Positions 25,690 to 37,400 of a stretch of DNA of 64,000 bases are shown piece by piece. Position 1 is the first letter of the stretch, and each line of letters opens with the position of its first letter. The position numbers were made by a program, and so were the translations under genes. Source of the stretch: Cacajao melanocephalus (lineage: Eukaryota; Chordata; Mammalia; Primates; Pitheciidae); assembly GCA_963573385.1 (NCBI GenBank), contig CAUYLG010061951.1, positions 1-64,000 on the forward strand, given 5' to 3'. The notes beneath the pieces are model-generated. The model saw only the letters and a list, made by a program, of their open reading frames with translations. It made no database searches and was not told the origin of the DNA.

Positions 25690-25840
25690 CTTCCAGAAAG
25701 CCCACAGCTTTGCCCTGGGCCAGGCTTTGCCATGGGGCCCACTGTGTGCAGCCATGGCCAGCTGCCACTCTCTGGTTCTCATCGATGGGACCATCCAGGG
25801 AGACCCTCTGGACCTCAAAATGTTTGATGGCACTGCCTGG
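25690..25840 (+). CDS. ATP13A5: ATP13A5 exon e8: start of nucleotide-binding domain
   Basis: The exon is 151 bases, one base in and phase 0 out, encoding FQKAHSFALGQALPWG, then PLCAAMASCHSLVLIDG, TIQGDPLDLKMFDGTAW. AMASCHSL and GDPLDLKMF are the conserved N-domain signature in which a cytosolic P5 pump checks substrate-free folding. As I recall human ATP13A5, about eight of 50 residues differ here, more than in neighbouring exons. Acceptor is ctctatcag; donor is ctgg|gtaagg. Confidence 0.94.
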
Positions 25841-26248
25841 GTAAGGTGATAGTTTAATGGAATGATGAGAACATGAAGAAATCTTTACTGGGAGTGCTGA
25901 AGCTTTTCTAATTTTTGTTAAAACATGGAGAAGATTCATAATAACGTATGAATGAGTGTGTAATGCTACCAGAATTTCCCAACCTCTGCCCCAAAGAACT
26001 CTTAATGGGTGCAACATGAAATAGGCATCCATTATTGAACAAACTTGGGAACTGCTGTTTAAACAAAGTTAAACTCATTTCTCAACTGCATGATTTCTTT
26101 AATATACTGTGATGCTTTGTGGATATTCAAGAGGGGATATGAAATGCAGCATTTACCAAACCTATCTGACCTCAAAAACCATAACCCAGCATGTTCTCCA
26201 AAACATCATTGTTTTCCAAAATACTATCAGAGAAACAGTAGTCTGAAA

Positions 26249-26411
26249 CGGTGCTTTCCGGTATGGCAGCCACGAGCCAGGTGTGGCTACTGAGCCCTTG
26301 AAATGTGGCTATGCAACTGAGAAACTGAATTTTTAATCTTATTTAATTTTAAGTAGTTTAAATTTAAATAGCCACAAGTGGCTGGTGGCGACTGTGTATT
26401 GTAAAGCACAA
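26249..26411. mobile_element. hAT-type nonautonomous DNA transposon remnant
   Basis: The ends form a terminal inverted repeat: ggtgctttccggtatggcag near 26250 pairs with the reverse complement of the text near 26390-26411. The interior (ccttgaaatgtggctatgca, aatttaaatagccacaagtg) matches a common mammalian Charlie-type family whose exact name I do not recall. Confidence 0.7.
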
Positions 26412-26504
26412 GTCTAGACACCAAACTGGAGGGCTGCATTCCAACTGGTTCAATCTCCTGAGCTGAGCGTGAATGAAAGTGGAAGGATACAAGCCCATAC
26501 TGGA

Positions 26505-26665
26505 GGCTGCTATAGTGGAAAAACTTCATTTCACCACTCTCCAGCTGTGTGATCACAAAGCCAGAGCCAAGCCCGAGTCTGTGACCTCATCCGTACATTG
26601 GGGTAATAATGCCTCATTCACAGACTTGTGAGCACCGAGACTATGAGACTAGAGCAGCTTTGAAC
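26505..26665 (+). repeat. MIR remnant
   Basis: The text ctccagctgtgtgatcacaa, then gtgacctcatccgtacattg and gggtaataatgcctcattca, follows the sense MIR order with heavy divergence. Confidence 0.55.
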
Positions 26666-27419
26666 ACAATGAAGAGCCAAACAAGTAGAGGGTGCTCACT
26701 CATTAACCAGTTAGTTCATTGCATCCTGCTGCCCTCCAGAGAACATCCTGAAGCTACGGACAATGACGTACAAAAGACAGTACAGCAGTTAAACATTGCC
26801 GCAAAAGAATGGAAACAAATGATTGCAGGGAAACGAAGCACACCTAACAAAGAAGCTAAGACAAAGATGTATAATAAAGGAATTTTAATTTTCTAGAGGG
26901 TAAATCAGTGAAAGAGGAAACCTGGTAAAAAGGGAAACCTCTGATATCAGTAAGTTAAAATAGAACATTTGCTGTGGAAAAAATTTTGACATAGTGACCA
27001 ATTCCCTGGATTTTAATGGAGAGGAATCGGTGTACTTACTGTAAGCAATGTCCTTGCCAGAATCATTGGAATTGACACAGTGATGAGTTGCACAGGATCA
27101 TTTTATATCTGGCTTTAGTCCTGGCCCTAACTGTATCTCCCTCTCCATTATAGGAAAGTCCATCTATCTTTACAAATAATATACTTGTTTCGAAATATAA
27201 ATCTTTAGTGTTAGCTCTGAAAGAAGTGTATGTAAGAATAGTTGTATCCATCCTAAGCAAAGCATTAAAATGCAGGATTATTCACTGAGTTTAGAGCTGA
27301 GTCAGAAGCTGTCTTGAGTTGAATATCTTTTGGTAACTAGGAACCTTCCAATCCACATACAGAGGAGGGAAACTGTCCTCTTAGACTGTCAATAATTTTA
27401 GCATTTGAAGGAATGTCAG

Positions 27420-27525
27420 AATATTTTTCAGAAGAAATTGAGACTTGAAAAATGAAATGATGTCCCCAAGATTAAACAGGTAAGTGGCAGAGTGGAAACC
27501 AGACTATCTCCTGTTTTCTGACCTC
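27420..27525 (-). repeat. MIR remnant, antisense
   Basis: The text aattgagacttgaaaaatga, atgatgtccccaagattaaa and caggtaagtggcagagtgga matches the antisense MIR core. Confidence 0.6.
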
Positions 27526-28117
27526 TAATATTTCTATGTGTGACTGATTTTCCCATATTTTAATATTGGTTAATATTGGCTTCTCAGAGGTATTAACTTC
27601 TGTTGTAATATCAAAAGAATACAAGCCACTTTCAAACAGGCTTTCTAATTTGCTAGCAGCTAACATTCTAACTGCCTAGTTAACTCAAGTAGGCTAGCAG
27701 CATAGGTACAGTATGAAGAACTAGTCTCATGTTTGTCTCAGGACCCAGTCCCAACTCATCTGAGAGCCACGGTGCTCAGCAACATTGGGGAACACGGCTC
27801 CACATAATCCCTCCTCCAGTTACTAGATGTAATCATTTAGAAAGATAGATGATTAGCTAGCGCTTCTTCCATCAATTACTTCTTAAAATGAATTCACAAT
27901 ATTTTTGACTTTTGTCATTCTAGAATAAGGCCCTTAATATGAATCGACACAACAGAAATTGGAAAATGACAATATTAAGATCATTGGGCTGGAAGAGAAA
28001 ATATGTAAAAAAAAAAAAAAAGGGGGGGCTTTGAAAAGACGATTGTGCAAATAAGAGGTATTTCTTTCTTACTATTTTTCTTCAAAGAATCTTATAAATG
28101 TTTTCATTTTATAACAG

Positions 28118-28201
28118 AAAATGGAAGATTGCAATGTAGGCTCCTGCAAGTTTGGGATGTCAAATTCAAACATCATAAAACCAGGACCAAAAGCCAGTAA
28201 G
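28118..28201 (+). CDS. ATP13A5: ATP13A5 exon e9: nucleotide-binding domain insert
   Basis: The exon is 84 bases, phase 0 at both ends, encoding 28 residues: KMEDCNVGSCKFGMSN, SNIIKPGPKASK. This variable loop of the N domain distinguishes ATP13A5 from its paralogues. Acceptor is ttttataacag. The donor aag|gtatta is weak beyond +3. Because the exon is a multiple of three with phase 0 borders, skipping it would keep the reading frame. Confidence 0.9.
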
Positions 28202-28339
28202 GTATTATTTCCTCCTTTAAATCACATAGCTCGTTCTGCATAAAACTGGTGAAACATTTCTGACTTTCAGATATTTTTCATAGTCCCATTATTTTGTCTT
28301 ACCCCAACACTTTCCATGGTTGGTTTGCTCTTTCTTTCA

Positions 28340-28670
28340 TTCCTGAATTTATCTATTAATTTATTCAGCAAACATAACCTGTGTATGCTAGAGCACTGCG
28401 CTATATACTAGCAGATAAAGAGGTTTCAAAACAAGACACACTTGTCTCTGGATTGGAGGAACACATAGACTGGTAGAAAAATCAATACAGGTGCAAATAA
28501 GTACAACACAATGTGGCAAATTCTATAATCAAGGCTGAAGGAAGAGATTCAAGGGTCCTGATGTGGGAGGGAATACTGTTTCTGGGAGATAAAAACACTA
28601 CAGAGGAGATGACCTGTGAGCCTGGCCTGAAAGGAGATTAGGATTTCTCCAGGGGAAGGTCCTTGCAGAC
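28340..28670 (+). repeat. L2-like old mammalian repeat
   Basis: The phrases atttattcagcaaacataac, tggattggaggaacacatag, agtacaacacaatgtggcaa and gatgacctgtgagcctggcc follow the order of the same old repeat family seen near 12785 and 33185. Confidence 0.5.
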
Positions 28671-28704
28671 CAGACAACTTGTTGAGGGAGTCACTTTAAG
28701 GCAG

Positions 28705-28728
28705 CAAATAAATAAATAAATAAATAAA
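28705..28728. repeat. (AAAT)n tetranucleotide repeat
   Basis: About six AAAT units lie 122 bases upstream of the e10 acceptor. Confidence 0.9.
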
Positions 28729-28849
28729 GTGACAAATATGCTACATCAAGGTATCTCTGGGCTCGTTGCACAGTTAAGTTTTTGTCGGTATGCATTTGGA
28801 AATATCACTTAGCAGCCTGTTAAGCTCCCTGTTGTTGATGGGCTTGCAG

Positions 28850-29006
28850 AGTCCGATAGAAGCCATCACCACCTTGCGCCAGTTTCCATTTTCCTCAAGC
28901 CTACAGAGGATGTCCGTGATTGCTCAGCTAGCTGGGGAGGACCACTTCCACGTCTACATGAAGGGTGCCCCAGAAATGGTGGCCAGATTCTGCAGATCTG
29001 AAACAG
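28850..29006 (+). CDS. ATP13A5: ATP13A5 exon e10: nucleotide-binding domain with KGAPE
   Basis: The exon is 157 bases, phase 0 in and one base out, encoding SPIEAITTLRQFPFSSSL, QRMSVIAQLAGEDHFHV, YMKGAPEMVARFCRSET. FPFSSSLQRMSV and KGAPE are hallmark P-type motifs; the Lys of KGAPE contacts ATP. Acceptor is gggcttgcag; donor is acag|gtactg. An antisense Alu begins about 44 bases past the donor. Confidence 0.95.
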
Positions 29007-29045
29007 GTACTGACTGACACTTATTTTTTTCAGTAAGCAAAATAA

Positions 29046-29343
<298 letters not shown>

Positions 29344-30469
29344 AAGACCAAATACATAAAGCCAACAAACATAGAAAGCTTTGCAATCAATGAATGTGGA
29401 GCTGCTTATTTCCTGGGTGGGTAGAAAGTAGGCCCAGCAGATCCTATAAGCAGAGGTGAGAATTTCAAGGCGGGAGGTAGTGAGTAAATATCTGGCAATG
29501 GATGCAGTAAGAAAAATACAACCACAATGGGGCATCTGGGAAGGAGATGAGATGTGAAGCTTGCATCAGGAGCCAGAATAGGGAGCTACTGAGGGTCAGA
29601 GAACTAGGGGAGGTGTAAATGAGGGAAATGAAGGGAGAAGTCTCAATGCTAGGTACGTTCTGCAGACATGGCTACTCTGTCACCTCCAGAGAGGATCAGA
29701 TAGATGGATGGGAGGAGAATATAGAAAAGACAAATATCTTAGAAATAAAAGTGATTAAACTCAATGGTATTAGAGCAAGATAATTAATCATTTTCACAGC
29801 AATTTCATCTTTCTGGGCCAGATTTTGAGCTGATTTGTATTGCTTTTTAGTCTTATAAACATATGCACTCTTTAAGCGACAGCCAGGTTTTTAAGAATAT
29901 GGTTGCATTCAAATGAGTTCATTTGGATAAAATTGGTCTTTTTTCCTCTGATTTTCATGTGACTTTCCTTATGATTGCTGATGGCCATCAACTTGTGCAG
30001 AGATTTCTAGATTTGGCAAATGATTACTTTAACTTCTCTACTGGGAGTCTTTTTTTAACCCTTAGAAGTAGCCCCTTTTCTTCTGACTTTGATCTTCAGC
30101 ATAGCTCTCATTGACTGTTCTTCACTGATTACAACATATACTGTGTCTGTTTTGTTTCAGCTACACGGCTACAACTGAGCATCTTCTTGACATTTAAACT
30201 GGTATCTATTGCCTCTGCTCTGTCAGTAAGGATTTGGGTCTGTCACCTGGCACTCATTTTTCTGGCAGCTCTTTCAAGTCTTCCTGTGGTCCCAACTTCC
30301 GATCTTGGACTTATGCTAATACCATCTTCAGTGGTTTCACCCCCACCCTACCCCATTTGTAGAAATAGAGACCTAAGAACTTTCTTGAAATTAGATTCCC
30401 ACCTCCAGGAGTATTTTAGAATTACGGAAGGTCTGAAACGAATGGAGACAGAGAGATCTGGAAACTTCT

Positions 30470-30600
30470 CATTTTATGGATGAGAAACTGAGCTGCAGAA
30501 GAGAGACTTAACATGACTAAGGTCCACGTGAAAGTGGAATGGAGAATAGAACTTCGTCGGTTTGCCACCTAAGCTACTACACCTCCCATTGTTCTGTGGT
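30470..30600 (-). repeat. MIR remnant, antisense
   Basis: The text ttttatggatgagaaactga, agactaaggtccacg-like text and a following accession of diverged core fit an antisense MIR. Weak on its own. Confidence 0.5.
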
Positions 30601-30713
30601 TCCCTCTGATACCCTTAGAGGTACATCATAAATCATAAAGATCTTATAAACATAGTTGTGATTGCCACATGAAAACACATAAATGTTGACATTGTGTCAT
30701 CTTTCACCTAAAG

Positions 30714-30936
30714 CAGGAGTTGGCAAACCTTTCTGTAAAGAGCCAGATAGTTCCTACTTTAGGCTTTGCCAATCACACGGTGTCCATTTCAATTACTCAA
30801 CACTGTTACTGAAGCCTCAAAGCAGCCACAGACGATGAACAACCAAATGGGCATGGCTGTGTGTCAGTAAAACTTCATTGATAAAAACAAGCTGTGGACT
30901 AGATTTAGCCTATGCATCCTAGTTTTTTGACCCCTG
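30714..30936 (+). mobile_element. hAT-Charlie-type nonautonomous element (MER58/MER3-like)
   Basis: It starts caggagttggcaaacctttc and ends with ttttttgacccctg, which pairs with the start as an inverted repeat. The interior (agccacagacgatgaacaac, aaaacttcattgataaaaac) is a common mammalian element. A second copy, split by an Alu, lies at 57860-58382. The family name is from memory and uncertain. Confidence 0.75.
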
Positions 30937-31032
30937 ATCTAGAAGATCAGCTGTTTCTCTCATTTTTTCCAAGTACCCATAGTCTTGAGGTCTTTTCTTA
31001 CTGACCCTACTCGGTGTATTTGACACCCAGTT

Positions 31033-31373
31033 TGTCTGAGTCGGCTTGTGCTATTATAACGAAATACCATAGATCGGGTGCTTGAACAACAGAAATTTAT
31101 TCTTCACAGTGCTGGGGGCTGGAAAGGCCAGGATAGAGGTGTTGCCCAGTGTGGTTCCTGGAGAGGGCTTCTTTCTGGTTTGCGGATGGTTGGCTTCTTG
31201 CTGTATCCTCACATAGTGGAAAAAGATGTGTTTCCTTAGGGCATCAATCCCATTCACGAGGGCTCCACCCTCATGACCTACTTACCTCCCAAAGGTCCCA
31301 CCTCTAAATACTATTGTGTTAGAAATTAAGCTTCAACATATGAATTTTGGAGGGACATATTCAGTTCATAACA
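31033..31373 (-). repeat. MLT1-type MaLR solo LTR, antisense
   Basis: The antisense text ataacgaaataccatagatc, cattcacgagggctccaccc and tcaacatatgaattttggag matches MLT1. Flanks CAGTT (31028-31032) and CAGTA (31374-31378) look like a 5-base target duplication with one change. Confidence 0.85.
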
Positions 31374-31590
31374 CAGTAGATGACCTGCACAGCTTTGGCA
31401 TTTATTTCCATCAGAATAATAAGAACACACTGATAAAACTGTTTGTGGCCTTTAGCTGAAGCTCTAAGTTTTCTATTAAAGCGCTTTTATGGAATGAAAG
31501 CTAAGACGAGGTAGAGCGACTGCATCCTGCAGTCTTGGTTAGACCAGCCTTCAACATGACCTTACACTTACCTGTTTCTTCTACTGACAG

Positions 31591-31708
31591 TGCCCAAGAA
31601 TTTCCCACAGGAGCTGAGGAAATACACAGTGCAAGGCTTCCGTGTCATTGCTTTTGCCCACAAAGCCTTGAGGATGGGAAATCTTTCAGAAGTGGAGCAC
31701 CTAGCCAG
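31591..31708 (+). CDS. ATP13A5: ATP13A5 exon e11: end of nucleotide-binding domain
   Basis: The exon is 118 bases, two bases in and two out, encoding VPKNFPQELRKYTVQ, GFRVIAFAHKALRMGN, LSEVEHLA and part of Arg. YTVQGFRVIA is conserved in the family; it returns the chain from the N domain to the P domain. Acceptor is tctactgacag; donor is ccag|gtaagg. Confidence 0.94.
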
Positions 31709-33184
31709 GTAAGGAACTCAGAAATTGACACTAGAGCAGGCTCTGTGTGCATGAAGTGTGAGTCCTGGAGATGAACAGTTCTAATCACCTAGAAGGCTCT
31801 CAGAGATGGAGAATTAATCTTGTACAGTCCCCTGATTCAGAGATGGGCAACTGTAGGTGGTACTGAAGAGTACTTGCTCAGGTCACAGTGCTGGTTGGTG
31901 ACAGGGCAAGGACGGTACTTGAGAGCTTCTGATTCCACGATACCAGTGTGTTATCTCTGCTTGGCACTATGTTATGCCAACTTTAGTCTCAGCTCTCATT
32001 CCATCAAAACAACCAACCCTCCTTCAATCTCAGAGCATTATGTCCAATTGACTTGGGTATCCCATACACAGAGGGGTTGAGAGAGGGAAATAGTTGGTAC
32101 TTTGAAAGATTTTCAGAATCCTTCAGACATTTTTTTCTCAGTGCTCAATACTACAACACCTCCTTTGTATCTGTGAAGGTAACAAGTGCAAACTGAATTA
32201 CTTATGAGAAATAAAATTCAGTATTCTTAATTACATTTTTACTGGGATAAGTTGTTCTCATTAGAGAATAATTTATAAATTATTTTTGATTTCAATATTC
32301 TTCAGTTTTTAAAGGCTATTTTAAAATTATCTGTGACAAAGGAGTAAAAAAATACTGTGGAAAATTGAATAGAAGATTATTTATTTCTTACGTAGGATTT
32401 GTGTTGCTGATAGATGCTCATTTATACATGGCTAGCCATTTCACGTAAGATACTGATATCCTTGATTTAACATTATTATTTGCAACCTAAGTCCACTGAC
32501 TCTAAGTTAATTAGTAAACATAGTCCCTTCCTTACTCTGTGCTTTTTTCGCAATCTATAAAATATGCAATTGGATGATCTCCAAGGAGGCTTTCAGCCAT
32601 GACATTTTAATATTTGAAACAGGATCACAAAGCTCATTTTGAAATATATGAATGGCATTCTCAGATTTAACATTCCAGGTGTTAGCTATTCTTGAGCAAA
32701 CATAAAGGTCCAGACCACATAGGATTTGTAATTCTTTAAACACAAATTTGAATAATCAATGTTAAGGACGTGTGAAGAAAAGATCTATGTAGCTAGCGAT
32801 GGAGTGTAGCCATCACGCAGCTGTCACATACAAATGCAGCTGTGGTGTTCTCATAGGAGCCATTAGTGAATAGACATTATTATAAATATAACAAAATAAG
32901 AAAGTGAAGATAAAATGTGCTAGATTTCCTACCATTCCAGGTTTTTTCAGGGAATATCAGGAGCCTATTATGCTTCTTAGAATTTAGTTACTATTTTCAA
33001 ACAGGGTAAAAGGATAGGGTTTTTGATTTTTCTTAGAATCAAATTCTATTTAGCAACGTTTTCAACTAGAAAAGTTTAAAACTTCTTAAAAATTGGAGTC
33101 ATAATGCGGAAGTAGAAAAGTTTCTTGAGATGACTTAAAAAGTCACCCTAAACTAACACAACAAGAGAAATACTTCATCAAGGG

Positions 33185-33610
33185 TCACCCCTTCATTGGT
33201 TTAGCAAATTTGCATTGAACTTAACTGTGTCAGTTGCGCAAAGAACTGAGGATTTATTTGGAGGTAAATAAAATAAAATCCTTGCCCTCATGAATCTTAT
33301 ATCCTAGTTGGGGAAATACATAATAAAATAAACCCATAAAAGATTGTCCCACTAGTGGTTCCTAAATGACCTGAGGGGGAAAAATATAAAGTAAGTTAAG
33401 AGGACTTTTTAAAAAAGACAGAGAATGTCATTTTGCTTGGGCAATCAGCAAAGTCCTCAGAGGAGCAACATTGTAACAGACATCTAGTAAAATAAGAGAG
33501 CAAGGCATGCAGATATCCAGAGGAAGAGCATTGCAGGGAATAGAAATGGTGAGTACAAAGGCTTTGACACAAGCACTGCTGGGAATGTTGTAGAGTACAA
33601 GCAGCCAAAG
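33185..33610 (+). repeat. L2-like old mammalian repeat
   Basis: The phrases ccttgccctcatgaatctta, atatcctagttggggaaata, atccagaggaagagcattgc and gtgagtacaaaggctttgac follow the order of a long ancient repeat. Confidence 0.55.
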
Positions 33611-33667
33611 TGCCTAAAGTAGTGACCCAGAAGAAGCATCGTAAAATAGAAACAAAGAACATTTATC

Positions 33668-34925
33668 TGTTTTTGCTTTTGTTGCCTGTGCTTTTGGTGC
33701 CATAGCCATGAGATCATTGCCAAAACCAATGTCAAGAAGGTTTCTCCTATGTTTTCCTCTAATAGCTTCACAGTTTCAGGTCTGTGTTTAAGTGTATACC
33801 ATTTTGAGTTGATTTTTATGCTTTGTATTAGATAAGAGTCCAATTTCATTCTTTTGCTGGTGGATATTAAACTGAAAAGCTTTGCACAGCAAGGGAAATA
33901 ACATAATGAAAAAGCAACCTATTAAATGGCAGAAAATATCTGTAAACCATATATCTGATGAGAAATTAATATCCAGAATGTATAAAGGACACAATTCAAT
34001 AGCAAAAATCAATAAATAACCCAATTTAAAAGTGAACAAAGGCCCTGAGGAGACATTTCTCCAAAGAAAACATACAAACGGCCAACAGATATATGAAAAA
34101 GTGCTCAACTCTACTAACCATAAGGGACATGCAAATCAAAAGTACAATGAAATATCACCTCATACCTGTAAGGATGGCTATTTGAAACAACAACAACAAA
34201 AAAAACAAGTGTTGACAAGGATATAGAGAAATTGGAACCTTTGTAAAATGGTACAGCTGCTATGGAAAACAGTGTGGGGGTTCTTTAAAAAATTAAAAAT
34301 AGAATGACCATACGATCCAATGAGCCAAAATCCCAATTTTGAGTATATAGCCAAAAGAACAGAAATTGGGATCTCAAAAAAAGGTATCTTCACGCTAAAG
34401 TTCACTGCAGCATTATTTATAATAGCCAAGATATGGAAACAACCTAAATGTTTATCAGTGGATAAATGGGTTTTTTTTTATTTAGTATATACATATAATG
34501 CAATATTATTAAGCCTTAGAAAAGGACAAAATCTTGCCATATGGGACAACATGAATGAAACTGAAAGACATTAGTGAAATAAGCCAGATACGGAAGGACT
34601 AACACTGTATGATCCTACTTATCTGAAGCATCTGAAATAAACATATTCATAGACGTAGAGAGTAGAATGGTGATTACCAAGGGCTAGGGGGAGGGGGAAA
34701 TAGGAAGTTGTTGTTAATGGGTATAAAGTTTCAGTTGTGCAAGATGAATACATTATGAAAAGTGATTTTGATGTGCGTGTGCACACACATGCAAAACAGG
34801 GCAGAAGGAAATTTTCTGAGGTGATGGATGTTTATTACCTTGATTACGGTAATGGCTTCACAGCTGTATGCTTATCTGTTCAAATCTATCTCCCTGTAAT
34901 CTTAACACCACAGTGCACAGAAAAA
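33668..34925 (+). mobile_element. 5'-truncated, 5'-inverted L1 insertion
   Basis: Bases 33668-33864 are antisense L1 ORF2 text (for example ccaaaaccaatgtcaagaag). Bases from 33865 onward are sense L1 text (attaaactgaaaagctttgc, then ggacatgcaaatcaaaagta) running into the 3' region. Read in L1 order, the antisense part ends within some 15 bases of where the sense part begins, so the pair looks like one insertion with an inversion. All frames are broken. Confidence 0.8.
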
Positions 34926-35575
34926 TAAACAATGAAAGATCAAAAAAGAGTTCTTGGCCCCCAAATTCACTTATTAAAAAGCCACTCGAGATTCATTCCA
35001 TTTCAGAGGACAAGTCTTGTGTAACTAACATAACCCAGTTAGACTATAAGCCACCAACTTCAAATTCTGAAAATTGTTCAGAGCCCTGTCTGATGTCAAT
35101 ACATACTACTGAGGGTGACAAAAAGAGGCTAAGATGAATGACACCATATTCAGCTACTACTGCAGTATCTTGTATGTATGCAGGATGCGCTTACTAAATA
35201 CCAAATAAACTGAAACAATTGCAGGCTCAAAAAAGAGAAAGCTCTGAGAAATTAAAAAATAAAATATAATTGATTAACATAATATTTAAAAACCAACAGA
35301 AGAGTTGGAAGATAAGCATATTGTTTTTAAAAATAAAGTTGGAAACTGGAAAAAACAGATTTAGAAGTGGTTGCCTCTAGGAAGGAGAGGGGTGAGGTTG
35401 TGTGGAGACACAGACTATTGGTTTTCATGATAAGCTTTTAAGTTTATTTTGATTTTTAAAATGTGCTTGTATTACATTAACAAAACGTATAAAGAAAATT
35501 TTAAAAGAAGAAATAAATTAAACTATTGAGGCTACATAGATATACTTTAATATTGATTTTCTCCTGAATCCAAAG

Positions 35576-35700
35576 AGAAAAAGTAGAGTCGGAGTTAACA
35601 TTTCTGGGACTTCTCATCATGGAGAATCGCTTGAAAAAAGAAACCAAACCAGTCTTGAAGGAACTAAGCAAGGCTCGTATCAGGACTGTGATGATTACAG
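35576..35700 (+). CDS. ATP13A5: ATP13A5 exon e12: phosphorylation domain
   Basis: The exon is 125 bases, one base in and one out, encoding REKVESELTFLGLLIMENRL, KKETKPVLKELSKAR and IRTVMITG. FLGLLIMENRLK is the conserved return to the P domain. ITG completes with e13 into ITGDN, a P-domain motif near the phosphorylated Asp. Acceptor is tgaatccaaag, which has purines near the AG; donor is acag|gtatgt. Confidence 0.94.
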
Positions 35701-36785
<1,085 letters not shown>

Positions 36786-36946
36786 GTGACAACCTAGAAA
36801 CAGCCATTACCGTTGCAAAGAATTCTGAAATGATCCCTCAAGGCAGCCAAGTGATCACTGTTGAAGCCAATGAACCGGAAGAATGTGTTCCTGCCTCTGT
36901 GACCTGGCAGCTGGTGGAGAACCAAGAGATTGGACCTGGGAAGAAA
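36786..36946 (+). CDS. ATP13A5: ATP13A5 exon e13: phosphorylation domain after ITGD
   Basis: The exon is 161 bases, two bases in and phase 0 out, encoding GDNLETAITVAKNSEM, IPQGSQVITVEANEPE, ECVPASVTWQLVENQEI and GPGKK. It begins with the Asp of ITGDN and includes TAITVAK, conserved in P5 pumps. The part from VEANEPE on is a family-specific insert. Acceptor is tgccttctag; donor is gaaa|gtgagc. The open frame continuing to VSK beyond the donor is intronic. Confidence 0.94.
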
Positions 36947-37082
36947 GTGAGCAAATGATAGGAGGCCCCTCTGAGGGCCTAGATTGATGGAATACAATCC
37001 TGGCACTGCACAGCCTTCTCTCAACTCCAGAAGTCAATCCCTCACATCTGTCCAGAGTTTTACAGTTTGCAAAGCATTTCCA

Positions 37083-37232
37083 CCAGCTCTGGTTGCCTAT
37101 TAAAATCACCTGGGGGAGTTTTTAAGCTTCCCAATGCAGGCTTCACCAATTAAATCAGAACCCCTGGGTGGGAGCTGGCATCAGGTAGTTTTCCTGGCGA
37201 TTCCAGTGTGTAGTCATGGCTGAGAACTACTG
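37083..37232. mobile_element. MER5A-type hAT remnant
   Basis: The text attaaaatcacctgggggag, then aatcagaacccctgggtggg and ggctgagaactactga, fits the MER5 family, a hAT-Charlie derivative, with moderate divergence. Confidence 0.7.
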
Positions 37233-37254
37233 ATTTACACTCATATTTTCCACT

Positions 37255-37400
37255 TGGTCATTAAATAACCCTCTGCAATTGGGCAAACCATTAATTTTAC
37301 AAATGTAAAAACTGAGGCTTAGAGGAGTAAGCTGGCCCAGTACAAAAACCGGTGAGTGCAGAGCAGGAAAGCAGAGTTAGGTCTATTTGATTCCACACAG
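37255..37400 (-). repeat. MIR remnant, antisense
   Basis: The text aaaaactgaggcttagagga, then agtgcagagcaggaaagcag and gtctatttgattcca, follows the antisense MIR order. Confidence 0.65.

Larger units (their letters stand above)
25841..28117 (+). other. Intron e8-e9 (2.3 kb)
   Basis: It contains a hAT-type remnant, two MIR remnants and an A run followed by seven G at about 28006-28028. A 95-codon open frame at 26609-26896 has no splice borders or known similarity and is not called. Confidence 0.65.
28202..28849 (+). other. Intron e9-e10 (648 bases)
   Basis: It is mostly an L2-like repeat (about 28340-28670), followed by a TAAA/AAAT tetranucleotide repeat at 28705-28728. Confidence 0.65.
31709..35575 (+). 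other. Intron e11-e12 (3.9 kb)
   Basis: It contains a possible MIR near 31830-31960, an L2-like stretch at about 33185-33610 and a 5'-inverted L1 at about 33668-34925. Elsewhere I see only unassigned AT-rich sequence. Confidence 0.65.

Noticed and set aside
25540..26032. Minus-strand open frames of 97 and 135 codons opposite e8
   Set aside because: They are shadows of the real exon on the other strand; long open frames opposite coding DNA are common.
26609..26896. 95-codon + strand frame with a Lys-rich, protein-like end
   Set aside because: There are no exon borders fitting the gene's phase, no known family, and it begins within a MIR remnant.
33484..34108. Minus-strand frames of 121 and 106 codons
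   Set aside because: They arise partly from the antisense part of an inverted L1 and partly from chance frames.
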